This document shows positions 1 to 7,524 of a stretch of 64,000 nucleotides of DNA, piece after piece. The stretch lies in NCBI GenBank assembly GCA_028532915.1, contig JAQQAI010000070.1:1-64000 (forward strand), in the 5' to 3' direction. The notes under the pieces are model-generated. The model worked only from the letters and a program-made list of their open reading frames with translations, was not told the DNA's origin and ran no database searches. A program made the position numbers and the translations under genes. Positions within the stretch are counted from its first letter, which is position 1, and every line of letters starts with the position of its first letter. Source of the DNA: Sphaerochaetaceae bacterium (GTDB lineage Bacteria; Spirochaetota; Spirochaetia; Sphaerochaetales; Sphaerochaetaceae).

Positions 1-1
1 G

Positions 2-952
2 CAGTTCATCAACAGGATACAGACGACGGAATTATGTGAAATATATATAACCGGCTCTTCATCTAAACTTCTCTCAAAAGAGATCGCAACAGAACTGGGA
101 GGAAGGACATTTACCTGGGAGATGTTCCCGTTCTCATTTAACGAATTTCTGAGAGCACATGAGAAGCCTCAGGCAATCACAGATGTAGCGAGTAGGGATG
201 CGATCATCAGTGGATTTGATTCTTACGTTGAGCTCGGGGGTATGCCCCGAGCGATTGATCCTTCCGAAGGACTCTATGGCACCGGTCTTTTTTCAGAATT
301 TGGTAAATGATGTGATCAGTCGTGATATGCTGTTCAGGTATAATATACAACATCCTGTTCAATTAAAAAGGCTTGTACAAATCTTGTTTAATAGTTACTC
401 CAGACCTATTACAGTTAACAAGCTGAAACAAGGCTAGCAGGAGAGCGGAATAAACTTTCACCTGAACTGATCAGCGACTATATAGATAAGCTTATAGATT
501 GTTATTTAATATTTACTGTCCCTATCCGCTCGTACAATATGGCTGTCCGATCAGTTAATCCAAAGAAGGTCTACTGTGTTGATCATGCATTGGTACAAGC
601 CTTTTCCCGTTCACCTTCTGAGAACAGGGGATTAGTACTGAAAAATATGGTGTATATGGCACTGAGACGTTCTACAGAACTTATCTTCTACTACAAAACC
701 TCTCAAGGAGATGAGATCGATTTTGCGGTTGGGCCTGACTCAGATATTCGGCTCATACAGGTCAGCTGGAGCCCGAGCAAAGATAATAGAACAAGGGAAC
801 GAGAGATTTCTGCTCTTCTCGATGGAATGGAAGAACTGAGGCTGCAGGAATCGTGGATCATTACTGCGTATGAACAAGAGGAATTTAAAGACGAGAAAAC
901 AGGAAGAATGATTCATATCGTTGTAGCCTACTCGTGGTTGTTACACGACTAG
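2..952 (+). pseudogene. AAA ATPase with DUF4143 domain, 5'-truncated and frameshifted
   Basis: Three reading-frame pieces together read as the C-terminal two thirds of an AAA_14/DUF4143 ATPase, a family of mobile-element or toxin-antitoxin-like ATPases of unclear role. The first piece is open from the window edge and contains 'ITGSSSKLLSKE' and 'FPFSFNEFL', which are typical of the family. It ends at 310. The family sequence then continues one frame over ('NLVNDVISRDMLFRYNI') to a stop at 435-437, and returns to the first frame from 434 to 952 ('LISDYIDKLIDCYLIF', then the restriction-like DUF4143 tail with 'GDEIDFAV'). The first shift lies near a run of six T at 288-293, the second between about 400 and 434. 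The Walker A part lies outside the window. Two independent shifts suggest a decayed gene, but base-calling errors at the homopolymer cannot be ruled out. Confidence 0.75.
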
Positions 953-1073
953 ATGAATCTCAGGCCTCAATTCTCCCCTCATGATCAACGGTGGTCGGGA
1001 TAATACTGGGTATTACGGGCTACTTATCATAATAACCGTTCAACTTTTATCCTCACTCTCATTCAATGAAGTG

Positions 1074-1101
1074 ATACCCTTGTTCCCTGCGTAAAGGGTA
1101 T
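1074..1101 (+). promoter_or_regulatory. Leader hairpin directly before the ssb ribosome-binding site
   Basis: ATACCCTT (1074-1081) and AAGGGTAT (1094-1101) form a perfect 8-bp stem with a 12-nt loop. The next bases are the Shine-Dalgarno AGGAGG (1102-1107) and the ssb ATG at 1117. A stem abutting the ribosome-binding site could modulate ssb translation. Function is inferred from position only. Confidence 0.4.
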
Positions 1102-1116
1102 AGGAGGATATAAGAG

Positions 1117-1479
1117 ATGAACAATTTGAATTCAATTCTGATCGAGGGGAATCTTACAAAAGACCCCGAGATCCATGTGACTCAAAACGGCAGAAGCTTG
1201 TGCAAATTTCCCATTGCGAACAATCGTTACTACAAGAACAAGGAACAGGAGGTCGTACAGGAGACCTCGTTCATCCAGGTGGAGACATGGGGCCCTTTGG
1301 CCGAAAGCTGCGGAACCTATCTGGAAAAAGGAAAAAAGGTGAGGGTTGTCGGCAGGTTGCGACAGGATAGATGGCAGACGGAAGACTCCCAGAATAAAGA
1401 ACGGTTTCTGATCGTCGCAGAGCATGTGGAGTTCCAAAGCCGTCCCGACAAGGAAGGCTCTGAAGATGATTCTGAATAA
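1117..1479 (+). CDS. ssb: Single-stranded DNA-binding protein
   Basis: A 120-residue protein made almost entirely of one OB fold: 'ILIEGNLTKDPEIH' at the start, 'TSFIQVETWG' in the middle and 'GKKVRVVGRLRQDRW' near residue 70 match the SSB family. It binds single-stranded DNA as an oligomer in replication, repair and recombination. The acidic tail (GSEDDSE) is short and lacks the usual D-D-D-I-P-F tip, so contacts with partner proteins may differ, and the protein is shorter than typical SSBs (about 150-180 residues). It could therefore be a secondary paralogue. The ATG at 1117 follows AGGAGG with good spacing. The gene stands alone, preceded by a hairpin and followed by a 10-bp inverted repeat. 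Confidence 0.93.
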   Translation: MNNLNSILIEGNLTKDPEIHVTQNGRSLCKFPIANNRYYKNKEQEVVQETSFIQVETWGPLAESCGTYLEKGKKVRVVGRLRQDRWQTEDSQNKERFLIVAEHVEFQSRPDKEGSEDDSE

Positions 1480-1488
1480 CTCAGGGGT

Positions 1489-1513
1489 ACGGCATCTTGA
1501 CAAAAGATGCCGT
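1489..1513. terminator. Inverted repeat between convergent ssb and ybaK
   Basis: ACGGCATCTT (1489-1498) and AAGATGCCGT (1504-1513) form a perfect 10-bp stem with a 5-nt loop between two convergent genes. No clear U-tract follows on either strand, so it may be a weak bidirectional terminator or an mRNA 3'-end stabiliser. Confidence 0.45.
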
Positions 1514-1980
1514 CATACCAGATCTGCAACATGCGCATGGGCAACTTCGATAAGTATTTCAGGAGAAATGAGAAGCTGAAGACCTCTCATTCCTGCACTG
1601 ACATATATTCGGTCATACAGCTGACACGTTTCGTCAATATAGGTCGGATATTCTTTTTTCATGCATAGGGGAGAACATCCTCCCCTGATGTAGCCTGTAA
1701 GAGAAAGAAGCTCTTTTACCCCAATCAGTTCAGCTTTTTTTTCACCGGCGGCCCTAGCCGCTTTTTTGAGGTCGACCGTACATTCTCCCGGGATGACACA
1801 GACGAAGATGGAGCCCGAAGATCCTCTGAGTACGAGTGTTTTGAAAACCCTGTCCAGATCAAGTCCGTTCTTCTGCGCAACGGCTTTTGCACTCACATCA
1901 CTGTCATCCACCTGATATTCGAAAAGGGAAAATGGGAGATTGAGTCTTTCAAGTAATCTTACAGCGTTAGTCTTTTCCAT
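1513..1980 (-). CDS. ybaK: Cys-tRNA(Pro)/Cys-tRNA(Cys) deacylase, YbaK/EbsC family
   Basis: A 155-residue single-domain protein of the YbaK family, which hydrolyses Cys-tRNA(Pro) mischarged by prolyl-tRNA synthetase. Visible family hallmarks are 'NGLDLDRVFKTLVL' near residue 38, 'CVIPGECTVDLKKAARA' near 62 and 'LTGYIRGGCSPL' near 93. The conserved lysine that positions the substrate lies in 'VFKTL', and the G-G-C-S-P loop is intact. Length and motifs fit YbaK rather than the ProX subgroup. The start at 1980 has only a weak ribosome-binding site, and no better in-frame start is present. It is convergent with ssb and not obviously in an operon. Confidence 0.92.
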   Translation of the reverse strand: MEKTNAVRLLERLNLPFSLFEYQVDDSDVSAKAVAQKNGLDLDRVFKTLVLRGSSGSIFVCVIPGECTVDLKKAARAAGEKKAELIGVKELLSLTGYIRGGCSPLCMKKEYPTYIDETCQLYDRIYVSAGMRGLQLLISPEILIEVAHAHVADLV

Positions 1981-2031
1981 GATCCCATTATAGAAACATT
2001 GATCATCGCTTGAAAAGCAGATGGAGAAAGA

Positions 2032-2691
2032 TCAATGTCTTAGTTTTTTCAATTCTTCGAGAATTTCAGCCGGTTCCGCTCTATTTCTGTAATCCTCATC
2101 GATAAAGGCGTAACGGATGATCCCTTCTGTATCTATGATATAGGTTGCCGCCAGGGGTAATTCTTTTCTTTCATGATCATAATACTGGTGAAACTGAAAA
2201 CTCTCTTCATAGATTCGGGCAACCTCATCGGTGAGATTGAAAATGAGGCCGTACTCTCGTGCAACGGAATTCTGAAGGTCGCTGAGAACCTCGAATTCGA
2301 GATTATACTGTTCCACCGTCGTCATCGATTTGTCGGGTTTTTCCGGAGTGACGGCAATCAGATTGGCTCCTTCTTCTTTGAAAGCCGGCAGTTCTTTCTG
2401 CAGGCGGCTGAGAGTGAGATTGCAGTATGGACACCATGAGCCGCGATACCATGTGAGAACTACAGGACCTTTTTTCAGATAGTCTCTCAGTCTCACATCT
2501 TTTCCGGCAGCATTTGGGAGAACGAAATCTTCTGCCCTGTCTCCGACATGTCTGGCCCTTTCGAGAACGCCGCTGAGGGCTACCGCTGTGATTCCCTCTT
2601 CATAGATTCTGATCCGCTCGCTGTCGGCAGTTGCGTTGAATGCCTGCCTTTTCTCATCCAATATATTCTTCAAAGTTTCTTTATGTTTCAT
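2032..2691 (-). CDS. Peroxiredoxin-like thiol oxidoreductase (AhpC/TSA family)
   Basis: A 219-residue cytoplasmic thioredoxin-fold protein. After an N-terminal helical extension (about 1-45) comes the AhpC/TSA core: 'GDRAEDFVLPNAAGKDV' then 'GPVVLTWYRGSWCPYCNLTL' around residue 85. The W-C-P-Y-C motif resembles that of the peroxiredoxin-like AhpC-TSA_2 group rather than a classical 2-Cys peroxiredoxin. It probably reduces peroxides with electrons from a thioredoxin-type donor; trxA lies 1.3 kb away. The reaction is inferred from the family. A 9-bp inverted repeat that brackets a TATAAT-like element lies just upstream, which suggests repressor control. Confidence 0.85.
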   Translation of the reverse strand: MKHKETLKNILDEKRQAFNATADSERIRIYEEGITAVALSGVLERARHVGDRAEDFVLPNAAGKDVRLRDYLKKGPVVLTWYRGSWCPYCNLTLSRLQKELPAFKEEGANLIAVTPEKPDKSMTTVEQYNLEFEVLSDLQNSVAREYGLIFNLTDEVARIYEESFQFHQYYDHERKELPLAATYIIDTEGIIRYAFIDEDYRNRAEPAEILEELKKLRH

Positions 2692-2695
2692 AATA

Positions 2696-2729
2696 TGTAC
2701 CTTAATTTATTATATTAGCATAAGGTACA
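2696..2729 (-). promoter_or_regulatory. Candidate operator at the peroxiredoxin-like gene promoter
   Basis: TGTACCTTA (2696-2704) and TAAGGTACA (2721-2729) form a perfect 9-bp inverted repeat with a 16-nt spacer. On the minus strand the spacer contains TATAAT (2714-2709), a good -10 element for the gene starting at 2691. Half-sites either side of a -10 element are typical of a dimeric repressor site. The regulator is unknown. Confidence 0.5.
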
Positions 2730-2784
2730 AAAAAAATCGGCGGCTGTCACTATATTGTGAAGGGTTGTTTCAACTTAAGACATC

Positions 2785-2802
2785 TACCAGAATAATCTGG
2801 TA
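2785..2802 (+). repeat. Short palindrome upstream of the membrane protein gene
   Basis: TACCAGA (2785-2791) and TCTGGTA (2796-2802) form a 7-bp inverted repeat with a 4-nt centre, about 55 nt before the ATG at 2856. It could be an operator or a leader hairpin; nothing else supports either reading. Confidence 0.35.
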
Positions 2803-2855
2803 TCAACGTCTTATCTATGCTAAGATTTTTCCAGTTTAACATCACGGGGCAAATT

Positions 2856-3872
2856 ATGAATAAAAGAGCAACTGTGTTTTATGTGGTAGTATTGGGGATT
2901 TTGATTTACTTCGAGGTCAATGGTTACTTTTTCAGTGTACCCTTTTTTGATGTATTTCCGATACAAGAATTGTGGATGACTATCTTTCCTGAATTTTCTT
3001 CGGTTCTTTCCTGGTCCCAGACTTTGATAATTCTGCTGATTCTGATCGGCCTTATCAGTCTGACTTTCGGGCCATCTCGTTTGGGAAGACAAAAAAGCCG
3101 AATTGTTGTTGATTTTATCGATACTATAAATGATGATCTTTTGATTTATGAAGCATACAAGACGGAATACGGTTCTCAAAGATATGCGGTGAACATTTCC
3201 GAGATAAGCGCGGTGAACTTCATTTCCCGAAAAAAATGGATGTTCTATCTGTTGTGGGCTGTCGAGACAGTGGTGGCGGTTCTTATTGTTTTAATTTTCA
3301 AGCATTACGGTATTTCCCAGCTTCCTCTATATCTTAAGATTGTTTTCGTTGTATTCGGTCTTTATTTTTATACGGCTGTTCTTTTCAAACTGATCCGATT
3401 CTATCTCAGAGCCCAGCTAGACATCCTTCTCAGTGATGGCAGGACGAACAGCCTTTTCGGTCATGTCAAAGACTTTGAAAGGATTCGAACCCAGCTCTCC
3501 CGTCGTCATTATTCTCCGGTATCGGTTCGTTCCTTCATGCATGAACGTACCTGGCTTTTATCGTACGACAATTGTATTGAAGTTCAAAGAATAACGCACT
3601 TTACCCTTTTTGTCTGGATTGCAGTGTTTACCTGTGCGATCATAACTACCGGCGTTTTTGTATATGCGGCAGTAAAGATAATTGAAAATATCATAAGCCT
3701 TCCATCATTAGTGATTTTTTCTTTATATGCTGTTGTCGTTTTTTCTCTGAACTCGTTTGTCAACAGCAGAAAAAGGACATTCATTCTTACAAGAGGTGCT
3801 CATAGAATAGGTTTACCACATGAGATAGGAGAAATATTCTTCAAAGAATGGTGTGCCTTATTTGAAAAGTGA
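2856..3872 (+). CDS. Polytopic membrane protein of unknown function
   Basis: I do not recognise this 338-residue protein. Six likely membrane segments are visible: near residues 5-22 ('VFYVVVLGILIYF'), 55-72 ('LIILLILIGLISL'), 128-150 ('FYLLWAVETVVAVLIVLIF'), 160-180, 250-272 and 285-303. A soluble stretch of about 65 residues lies between segments 4 and 5. An ATG at 2817 is in frame, but the ATG at 2856 is preferred: a GGGG-like ribosome-binding site precedes it and the first membrane segment then begins at the N-terminus. The gene is divergent from the peroxiredoxin-like gene. No conserved motif suggests an enzyme or transporter. Confidence 0.7.
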   Translation: MNKRATVFYVVVLGILIYFEVNGYFFSVPFFDVFPIQELWMTIFPEFSSVLSWSQTLIILLILIGLISLTFGPSRLGRQKSRIVVDFIDTINDDLLIYEAYKTEYGSQRYAVNISEISAVNFISRKKWMFYLLWAVETVVAVLIVLIFKHYGISQLPLYLKIVFVVFGLYFYTAVLFKLIRFYLRAQLDILLSDGRTNSLFGHVKDFERIRTQLSRRHYSPVSVRSFMHERTWLLSYDNCIEVQRITHFTLFVWIAVFTCAIITTGVFVYAAVKIIENIISLPSLVIFSLYAVVVFSLNSFVNSRKRTFILTRGAHRIGLPHEIGEIFFKEWCALFEK

Positions 3873-3995
3873 TTCTCGGTCGCAGCCTTTCAACAATTAT
3901 TTATTTTTGTCAAGTGACTCTATCACTTCACTTTTCAATTGTTCGTAGGTATATTACAATCATATTTAAGAAGAAACACTTATTGGAGGATATAC

Positions 3996-4316
3996 ATGAG
4001 TGAAATAACATTGACAAACGAAAATTTCGAGAGTGAAGTAGTAAAATCTGAGCTTCCCGTCCTCGTGGACTTTTGGGCTGTTTGGTGTGGTCCTTGTAAG
4101 ATGGTAGCTCCTGCCGTAGCCAAGATTGCTGAGAAATTCGAAGGGAAACTGAAAGTCGGAAAGGTGAACGTCGATGAGCAGCTTCAGCTTGCTCAGCAGT
4201 TCAATATTTCAAGTATACCTACTTTGGCAATCTTCAAAGACGGAAAAGTTGCAAGCCAGAAGATAGGTGCTCTTTCAGTTGCGGCACTTGAATCATGGGC
4301 GAACGAATACGTTTAA
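3996..4316 (+). CDS. trxA: Thioredoxin
   Basis: A 106-residue classic thioredoxin: the redox site W-C-G-P-C has cysteines at about residues 31 and 34, followed by the buried 'KMVAP' helix, and the cis-proline loop is 'SSIPTLAIF' near residue 75. It is a cytoplasmic disulfide reductant for ribonucleotide reductase, peroxiredoxins and similar partners. The start at 3996 follows a strong GGAGGATATAC site. An in-frame start at 3939 would add an unlikely 19-residue leader. Upstream, AAGTGA (3912-3917) and TCACTT (3923-3928) form a small inverted repeat in the likely promoter region. The gene is monocistronic and is followed by a clear terminator. Confidence 0.96.
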   Translation: MSEITLTNENFESEVVKSELPVLVDFWAVWCGPCKMVAPAVAKIAEKFEGKLKVGKVNVDEQLQLAQQFNISSIPTLAIFKDGKVASQKIGALSVAALESWANEYV

Positions 4317-4340
4317 AATATTATGTAATCTTGGAAGAAG

Positions 4341-4368
4341 GAGCTGCTTAAAGTGCAGCTCTTTTTTT
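4341..4368 (+). terminator. Rho-independent terminator after trxA
   Basis: GAGCTGC (4341-4347) pairs with GCAGCTC (4355-4361) around a 7-nt loop, followed by seven T (4362-4368). It lies 25 nt after the trxA stop codon. Confidence 0.9.
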
Positions 4369-5327
4369 CATGGACTGTACAGGACCTGACTGTTCGGTTC
4401 GCCGAATGTCGATTCTCTGGTCGCGACCACATACCAGTCGGCACTGGTATTCGAGTCATGTCCATCTTCTTTCCTGTTGAGCGATCTGGTGGCAGTGGAA
4501 TTTTCGCTTCTGACGGCGGTTTCCGGTGTTATCGGATTAGCCGGAATCCACAGTCTGCTCTCTGCTAATTCACTTACCATATCATAGACCTTCTTTGTTC
4601 CGAATCCTCCGTATTCGACATCGGAATCATCTGACCGGTTCGAATAGACGACGGCATCGACGATCTCGTTCTGAGGTGAGCGATAAATGCTGAGAACTCC
4701 GTTGTTGCTTCCAAGTCCTTCTTCTCCTCCGTAGAATGTGAAAGGATCATCCTCTTCAGGTTCCGTCTGGAACTGAATGACCAGATACTGACCCCTGCTG
4801 ACGTCGATCGATTCGAATATATATGAGAATTCATGATGATGGTACATCCCGTTATAGAAGGTCACTCCCGCCATATTCCCGTCGGAGAGGATTCTGATTT
4901 CCACTCTGTCGGGATTCGTCCTGCTTCCTTTAGTCGTAAACTCGTTAAGAATCAGATCTGGAACATCAAAATTCTTTCCGTAAGCTACAGTCTCTATCGT
5001 GGTCGAATTACCCGCGCTGTCCTGGACAGAAAGCTGAAGTGCAACAGCTTCCATCGGCTGAAGGTCCTCTGAGAGATGGACGATAGCCTGATTCTCGAAG
5101 ACAGTCGCCGAACCTCCTTTCTCATCGCTGAGCACCGTGAGATCGGCTTTTGCAACATTCTCGTTGAAATAAAGAACTATCTCATCGGTCTCAACGGTTT
5201 TCACCTCCAGAAACACAGGACTTGTCCTGTCTCTGCCCTGAAAGAAGTTCGTCAACATCTCCTCTTCCTGAGAACAGGAGATGAAAGAGAGTACCACGGC
5301 AACTGTTATCAATAATGATGTTCTCAT
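4368..5327 (-). CDS. Surface lipoprotein with Ig-like and lamin-tail-like domains
   Basis: A 319-residue exported protein. The N-terminus is a lipoprotein signal (hydrophobic stretch then L-S-F-I-S-C, acylated Cys at about residue 18). Residues about 35-115 ('SPVFLEVKTVETDEIVLYF', 'LSEDLQPMEAVALQLSVQD') resemble the SbsA-type Ig-like domain. From about 125 the pattern 'ILNEFTTKGSRTNPDRVEI' followed by beta-strands recalls the lamin-tail domain of bacterial surface proteins. Both domains bind or display and are not catalytic. It is likely anchored in an outer or inner membrane leaflet. The start at 5327 has a GAGGATGAG ribosome-binding site. The gene is convergent with trxA and its stop abuts the trxA terminator. 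Domain calls are by pattern only. Confidence 0.72.
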   Translation of the reverse strand: MRTSLLITVAVVLSFISCSQEEEMLTNFFQGRDRTSPVFLEVKTVETDEIVLYFNENVAKADLTVLSDEKGGSATVFENQAIVHLSEDLQPMEAVALQLSVQDSAGNSTTIETVAYGKNFDVPDLILNEFTTKGSRTNPDRVEIRILSDGNMAGVTFYNGMYHHHEFSYIFESIDVSRGQYLVIQFQTEPEEDDPFTFYGGEEGLGSNNGVLSIYRSPQNEIVDAVVYSNRSDDSDVEYGGFGTKKVYDMVSELAESRLWIPANPITPETAVRSENSTATRSLNRKEDGHDSNTSADWYVVATRESTFGEPNSQVLYSP

Positions 5328-5430
5328 CTGCTCATCCTCATATCTGCTTTACGTCAATTATGAGAGAATTGATTGAAATGTTTTATCTCATTCGCTACAC
5401 TTTGCCCATCGCAATGAAGTGAGGAAAGAT

Positions 5431-6798
5431 ATGGGGAAATTATGGCAGAAAGAGATTACGCTCGATTCTTTGATGGAGGAATTCACCGTAGGCAATGATC
5501 CTGTGAACGATCTGGATCTGATCAAAAGTGATATTCTGGGTTCTATCGCTCATGCGAGAGCGATCTTTAAGGCAGGAGTGCTCTCACAGCAGGAAATCGA
5601 TGATATCGAAGGAGGCCTTTCCCGTATCCTTCGTGAGTTTGCGTCAGGTGAATTCACCATTCACAGAGAAGATGAAGACTGCCATACGGCTATCGAAGGA
5701 AGGCTGACCCAGCTTATAGGAGATGCCGGAAAGAAGATCCATACCGGCCGGTCGAGAAACGATCAGGTCCAGACCGCTTTGAGACTGTGGATGAGAGAAT
5801 CTGTTTTGCATCTCACAGCGGCTCTTGGAGAGCTTGCCTCTGAACTGTCTGCGTTTGCGAAGAAGCATGAGTTCATTCCCATGGCCGGAAGAACCCATAT
5901 GCAGCTTGCAATGCCATCATCGGTCGGACTGTGGGCATCATCTTTCGCCGAAGGGTTCAGCGATCAGATCACTCATCTGCTGAGCCTCTATCCGATCATC
6001 GATCAATCTCCTCTCGGTTCTGCAGCGAGCTACGGCACATCTCTTCCAATCGACAGGTCCTACAGCGCGTCTCTTCTCCATTTTTCGAAGGCTCAGCACA
6101 ATGTGCTGTATGCGAACAATTCAAGGGGACTGTTCGAGGCGATGCTATTGGACAGCTGTGATTATATCGGACTCACTTTGAGCAAACTTGCACAGGATCT
6201 TATTCTGTTCAGTCTCCCCGAATTCGGCTATTTCACCCTCGATTCTCGTCTATGTACAGGCAGCAGCATCATGCCTCAGAAGAGGAACCCCGATGGTCTT
6301 GAGCTTACCCGGTCGCGTTCTGCAATCATCAGCGGATATGCACAGCAGATCAAATCTGTTATCCGATCTCTTCCCAGCGGTTACAACCGCGATTTCCAGG
6401 ATACCAAAGAACCGTTCATGAAGGGAATGAAGACTACGCTGCTGCTCGTCAGGATCATGACTCACATGGTAAAAGGCGTCGAAGTGCATGAGCAGAAACT
6501 GATCGAAGGATGTAAGAAAGAACTGTATGCGACCGATGAGGTCCTCAAGCGGATCAAAGAGGGTAGACCCTTCAGGGAGGTCTACAAAGAAGTAGGAATG
6601 GATCTCGAAAGTGTCAGCAGCTACGATCCGTATGAGACAGTCAGAACAAGAGTAAGTGAAGGAACCAGCGGGAATCTGCAGCTCGATGCTCTGCATGCTC
6701 ATATTTTGGGCCGCACAGATCAGATTAACTCTGCACTGGATGATCTGTACGACTCTTATCGGATGCTCTGCGGCGAAAATATCTCGCTGACGCTATAG
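5431..6798 (+). CDS. argH: Argininosuccinate lyase
   Basis: A 455-residue member of the fumarase/aspartase superfamily that splits argininosuccinate to arginine and fumarate in the last step of arginine synthesis. The family signature 'GSSIMPQKRNPDGLE' with its catalytic serine lies near residue 280. 'HTGRSRNDQVQTALRLW' near 105 and 'AGRTHMQLAMPSS' near 155 supply the catalytic His/Thr region. An in-frame GTG lies at 5419, but the ATG at 5431 is chosen because GTGAGGAAAG immediately before it is the ribosome-binding site. No other arg gene is in the window. The 3' end overlaps the convergent 6793-7326 gene by 6 nt. Confidence 0.96.
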   Translation: MGKLWQKEITLDSLMEEFTVGNDPVNDLDLIKSDILGSIAHARAIFKAGVLSQQEIDDIEGGLSRILREFASGEFTIHREDEDCHTAIEGRLTQLIGDAGKKIHTGRSRNDQVQTALRLWMRESVLHLTAALGELASELSAFAKKHEFIPMAGRTHMQLAMPSSVGLWASSFAEGFSDQITHLLSLYPIIDQSPLGSAASYGTSLPIDRSYSASLLHFSKAQHNVLYANNSRGLFEAMLLDSCDYIGLTLSKLAQDLILFSLPEFGYFTLDSRLCTGSSIMPQKRNPDGLELTRSRSAIISGYAQQIKSVIRSLPSGYNRDFQDTKEPFMKGMKTTLLLVRIMTHMVKGVEVHEQKLIEGCKKELYATDEVLKRIKEGRPFREVYKEVGMDLESVSSYDPYETVRTRVSEGTSGNLQLDALHAHILGRTDQINSALDDLYDSYRMLCGENISLTL

Positions 6799-7326
6799 GC
6801 GGTAGAGAATTCCTACGGTGCTGGAAACCAGGCCGATGAGCGGTAAAAGAGGATCTGTGAAGACGAGACTTTCTCCATCTGCGAACAGATAGACCATGAT
6901 CGGCGCATTCAGGTTCATAAACAGCCCGATATCTTTCTCCTGAATCCAGAATTCACCTTTGATAGCTCCTCCTAACGCTCCGAAGACACCGCTTTCAAAA
7001 TCTGTGAATCCCAGTGTGCTTATACCGAATTTCAGATCAAAGTTGTCGCTCAACGAGACAGGGTAGGTCACATCGGCCGTTACATTGAAATAGGGGAAGA
7101 AGAAAGCATCGTCGATGTTGTCAGTTGCCGCCTGAATGAATGAGAATCCCAACGGATAATTGATCCCGGCCTGCACATCGAGCGCTCCGAAGGGAATGTC
7201 GATCACTACCCCTGAAGCGAGAAAACCGAGCTGGCCGCCGACAGCGAGTGTGTCATTCGCTTTCGAGACCAGCGGGGTAGAAGCCAGAATGATGACTGCA
7301 ATAAGAATAATCAGGAACCTTTTCAT
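6793..7326 (-). CDS. Small secreted or outer-membrane beta-rich protein
   Basis: A 177-residue protein with a clear signal peptide (residues 1-23, ending A-S-T-P-L-V-S-K-A). The mature part alternates polar and apolar residues with many glycines and aromatics ('VDIPFGALDVQAGINYP', 'YFNVTADVTYPVSLSDN'), as in small outer-membrane beta-barrels. The protein ends in Y-R-L, close to a barrel C-terminal signature. The function is unknown. The start at 7326 follows AAGGAGGTC. A LacI-type operator-like palindrome lies about 70 nt upstream (7396-7409), so the gene may be under sugar control. Confidence 0.65.
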   Translation of the reverse strand: MKRFLIILIAVIILASTPLVSKANDTLAVGGQLGFLASGVVIDIPFGALDVQAGINYPLGFSFIQAATDNIDDAFFFPYFNVTADVTYPVSLSDNFDLKFGISTLGFTDFESGVFGALGGAIKGEFWIQEKDIGLFMNLNAPIMVYLFADGESLVFTDPLLPLIGLVSSTVGILYRL

Positions 7327-7395
7327 AGAAGACCTCCTTGAACCGGTATATATACGCGGTTTATCAGTGCATCAACAGATAAACAATTTTACCGG

Positions 7396-7409
7396 CAGAA
7401 ACGTTTCCA
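7396..7409 (-). promoter_or_regulatory. LacI-type operator-like palindrome
   Basis: CAGAAACGTTTCCA matches 11 of 14 positions of the LacI-type site TGGAAGCGTTTCCA at 32683-32696 and contains the 10-bp palindrome GAAACGTTTC with a central CG. It lies between the divergent genes at 7326 (minus) and 7525 (plus). Confidence 0.45.
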
Positions 7410-7477
7410 ATATTTTAGCATTTCATGTATTTGCTGCCGCATTCTTGGTGAAATACTAAGATCCGGCCGATTTCATT

Positions 7478-7506
7478 TTGATTCAGTGTTGAATTATCAG
7501 GATAAA
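7478..7506 (+). promoter_or_regulatory. Candidate promoter of prs
   Basis: TTGATT (7478-7483) and GATAAA (7501-7506) are separated by 17 nt. The start point would fall near 7513, only about a dozen bases before the ATG at 7525. This would explain why no ribosome-binding site is visible and argues against the upstream GTG at 7486. Confidence 0.45.
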
Positions 7507-7524
7507 TTGTGTAAAGTACCGACT

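Noticed and set aside
2740-2756. CRP-like short repeat TCAC...GTGA near the peroxiredoxin promoter
   Set aside because: Arms of only four bases, no conserved TGTGA/TCACA pattern and no crp-like gene nearby.
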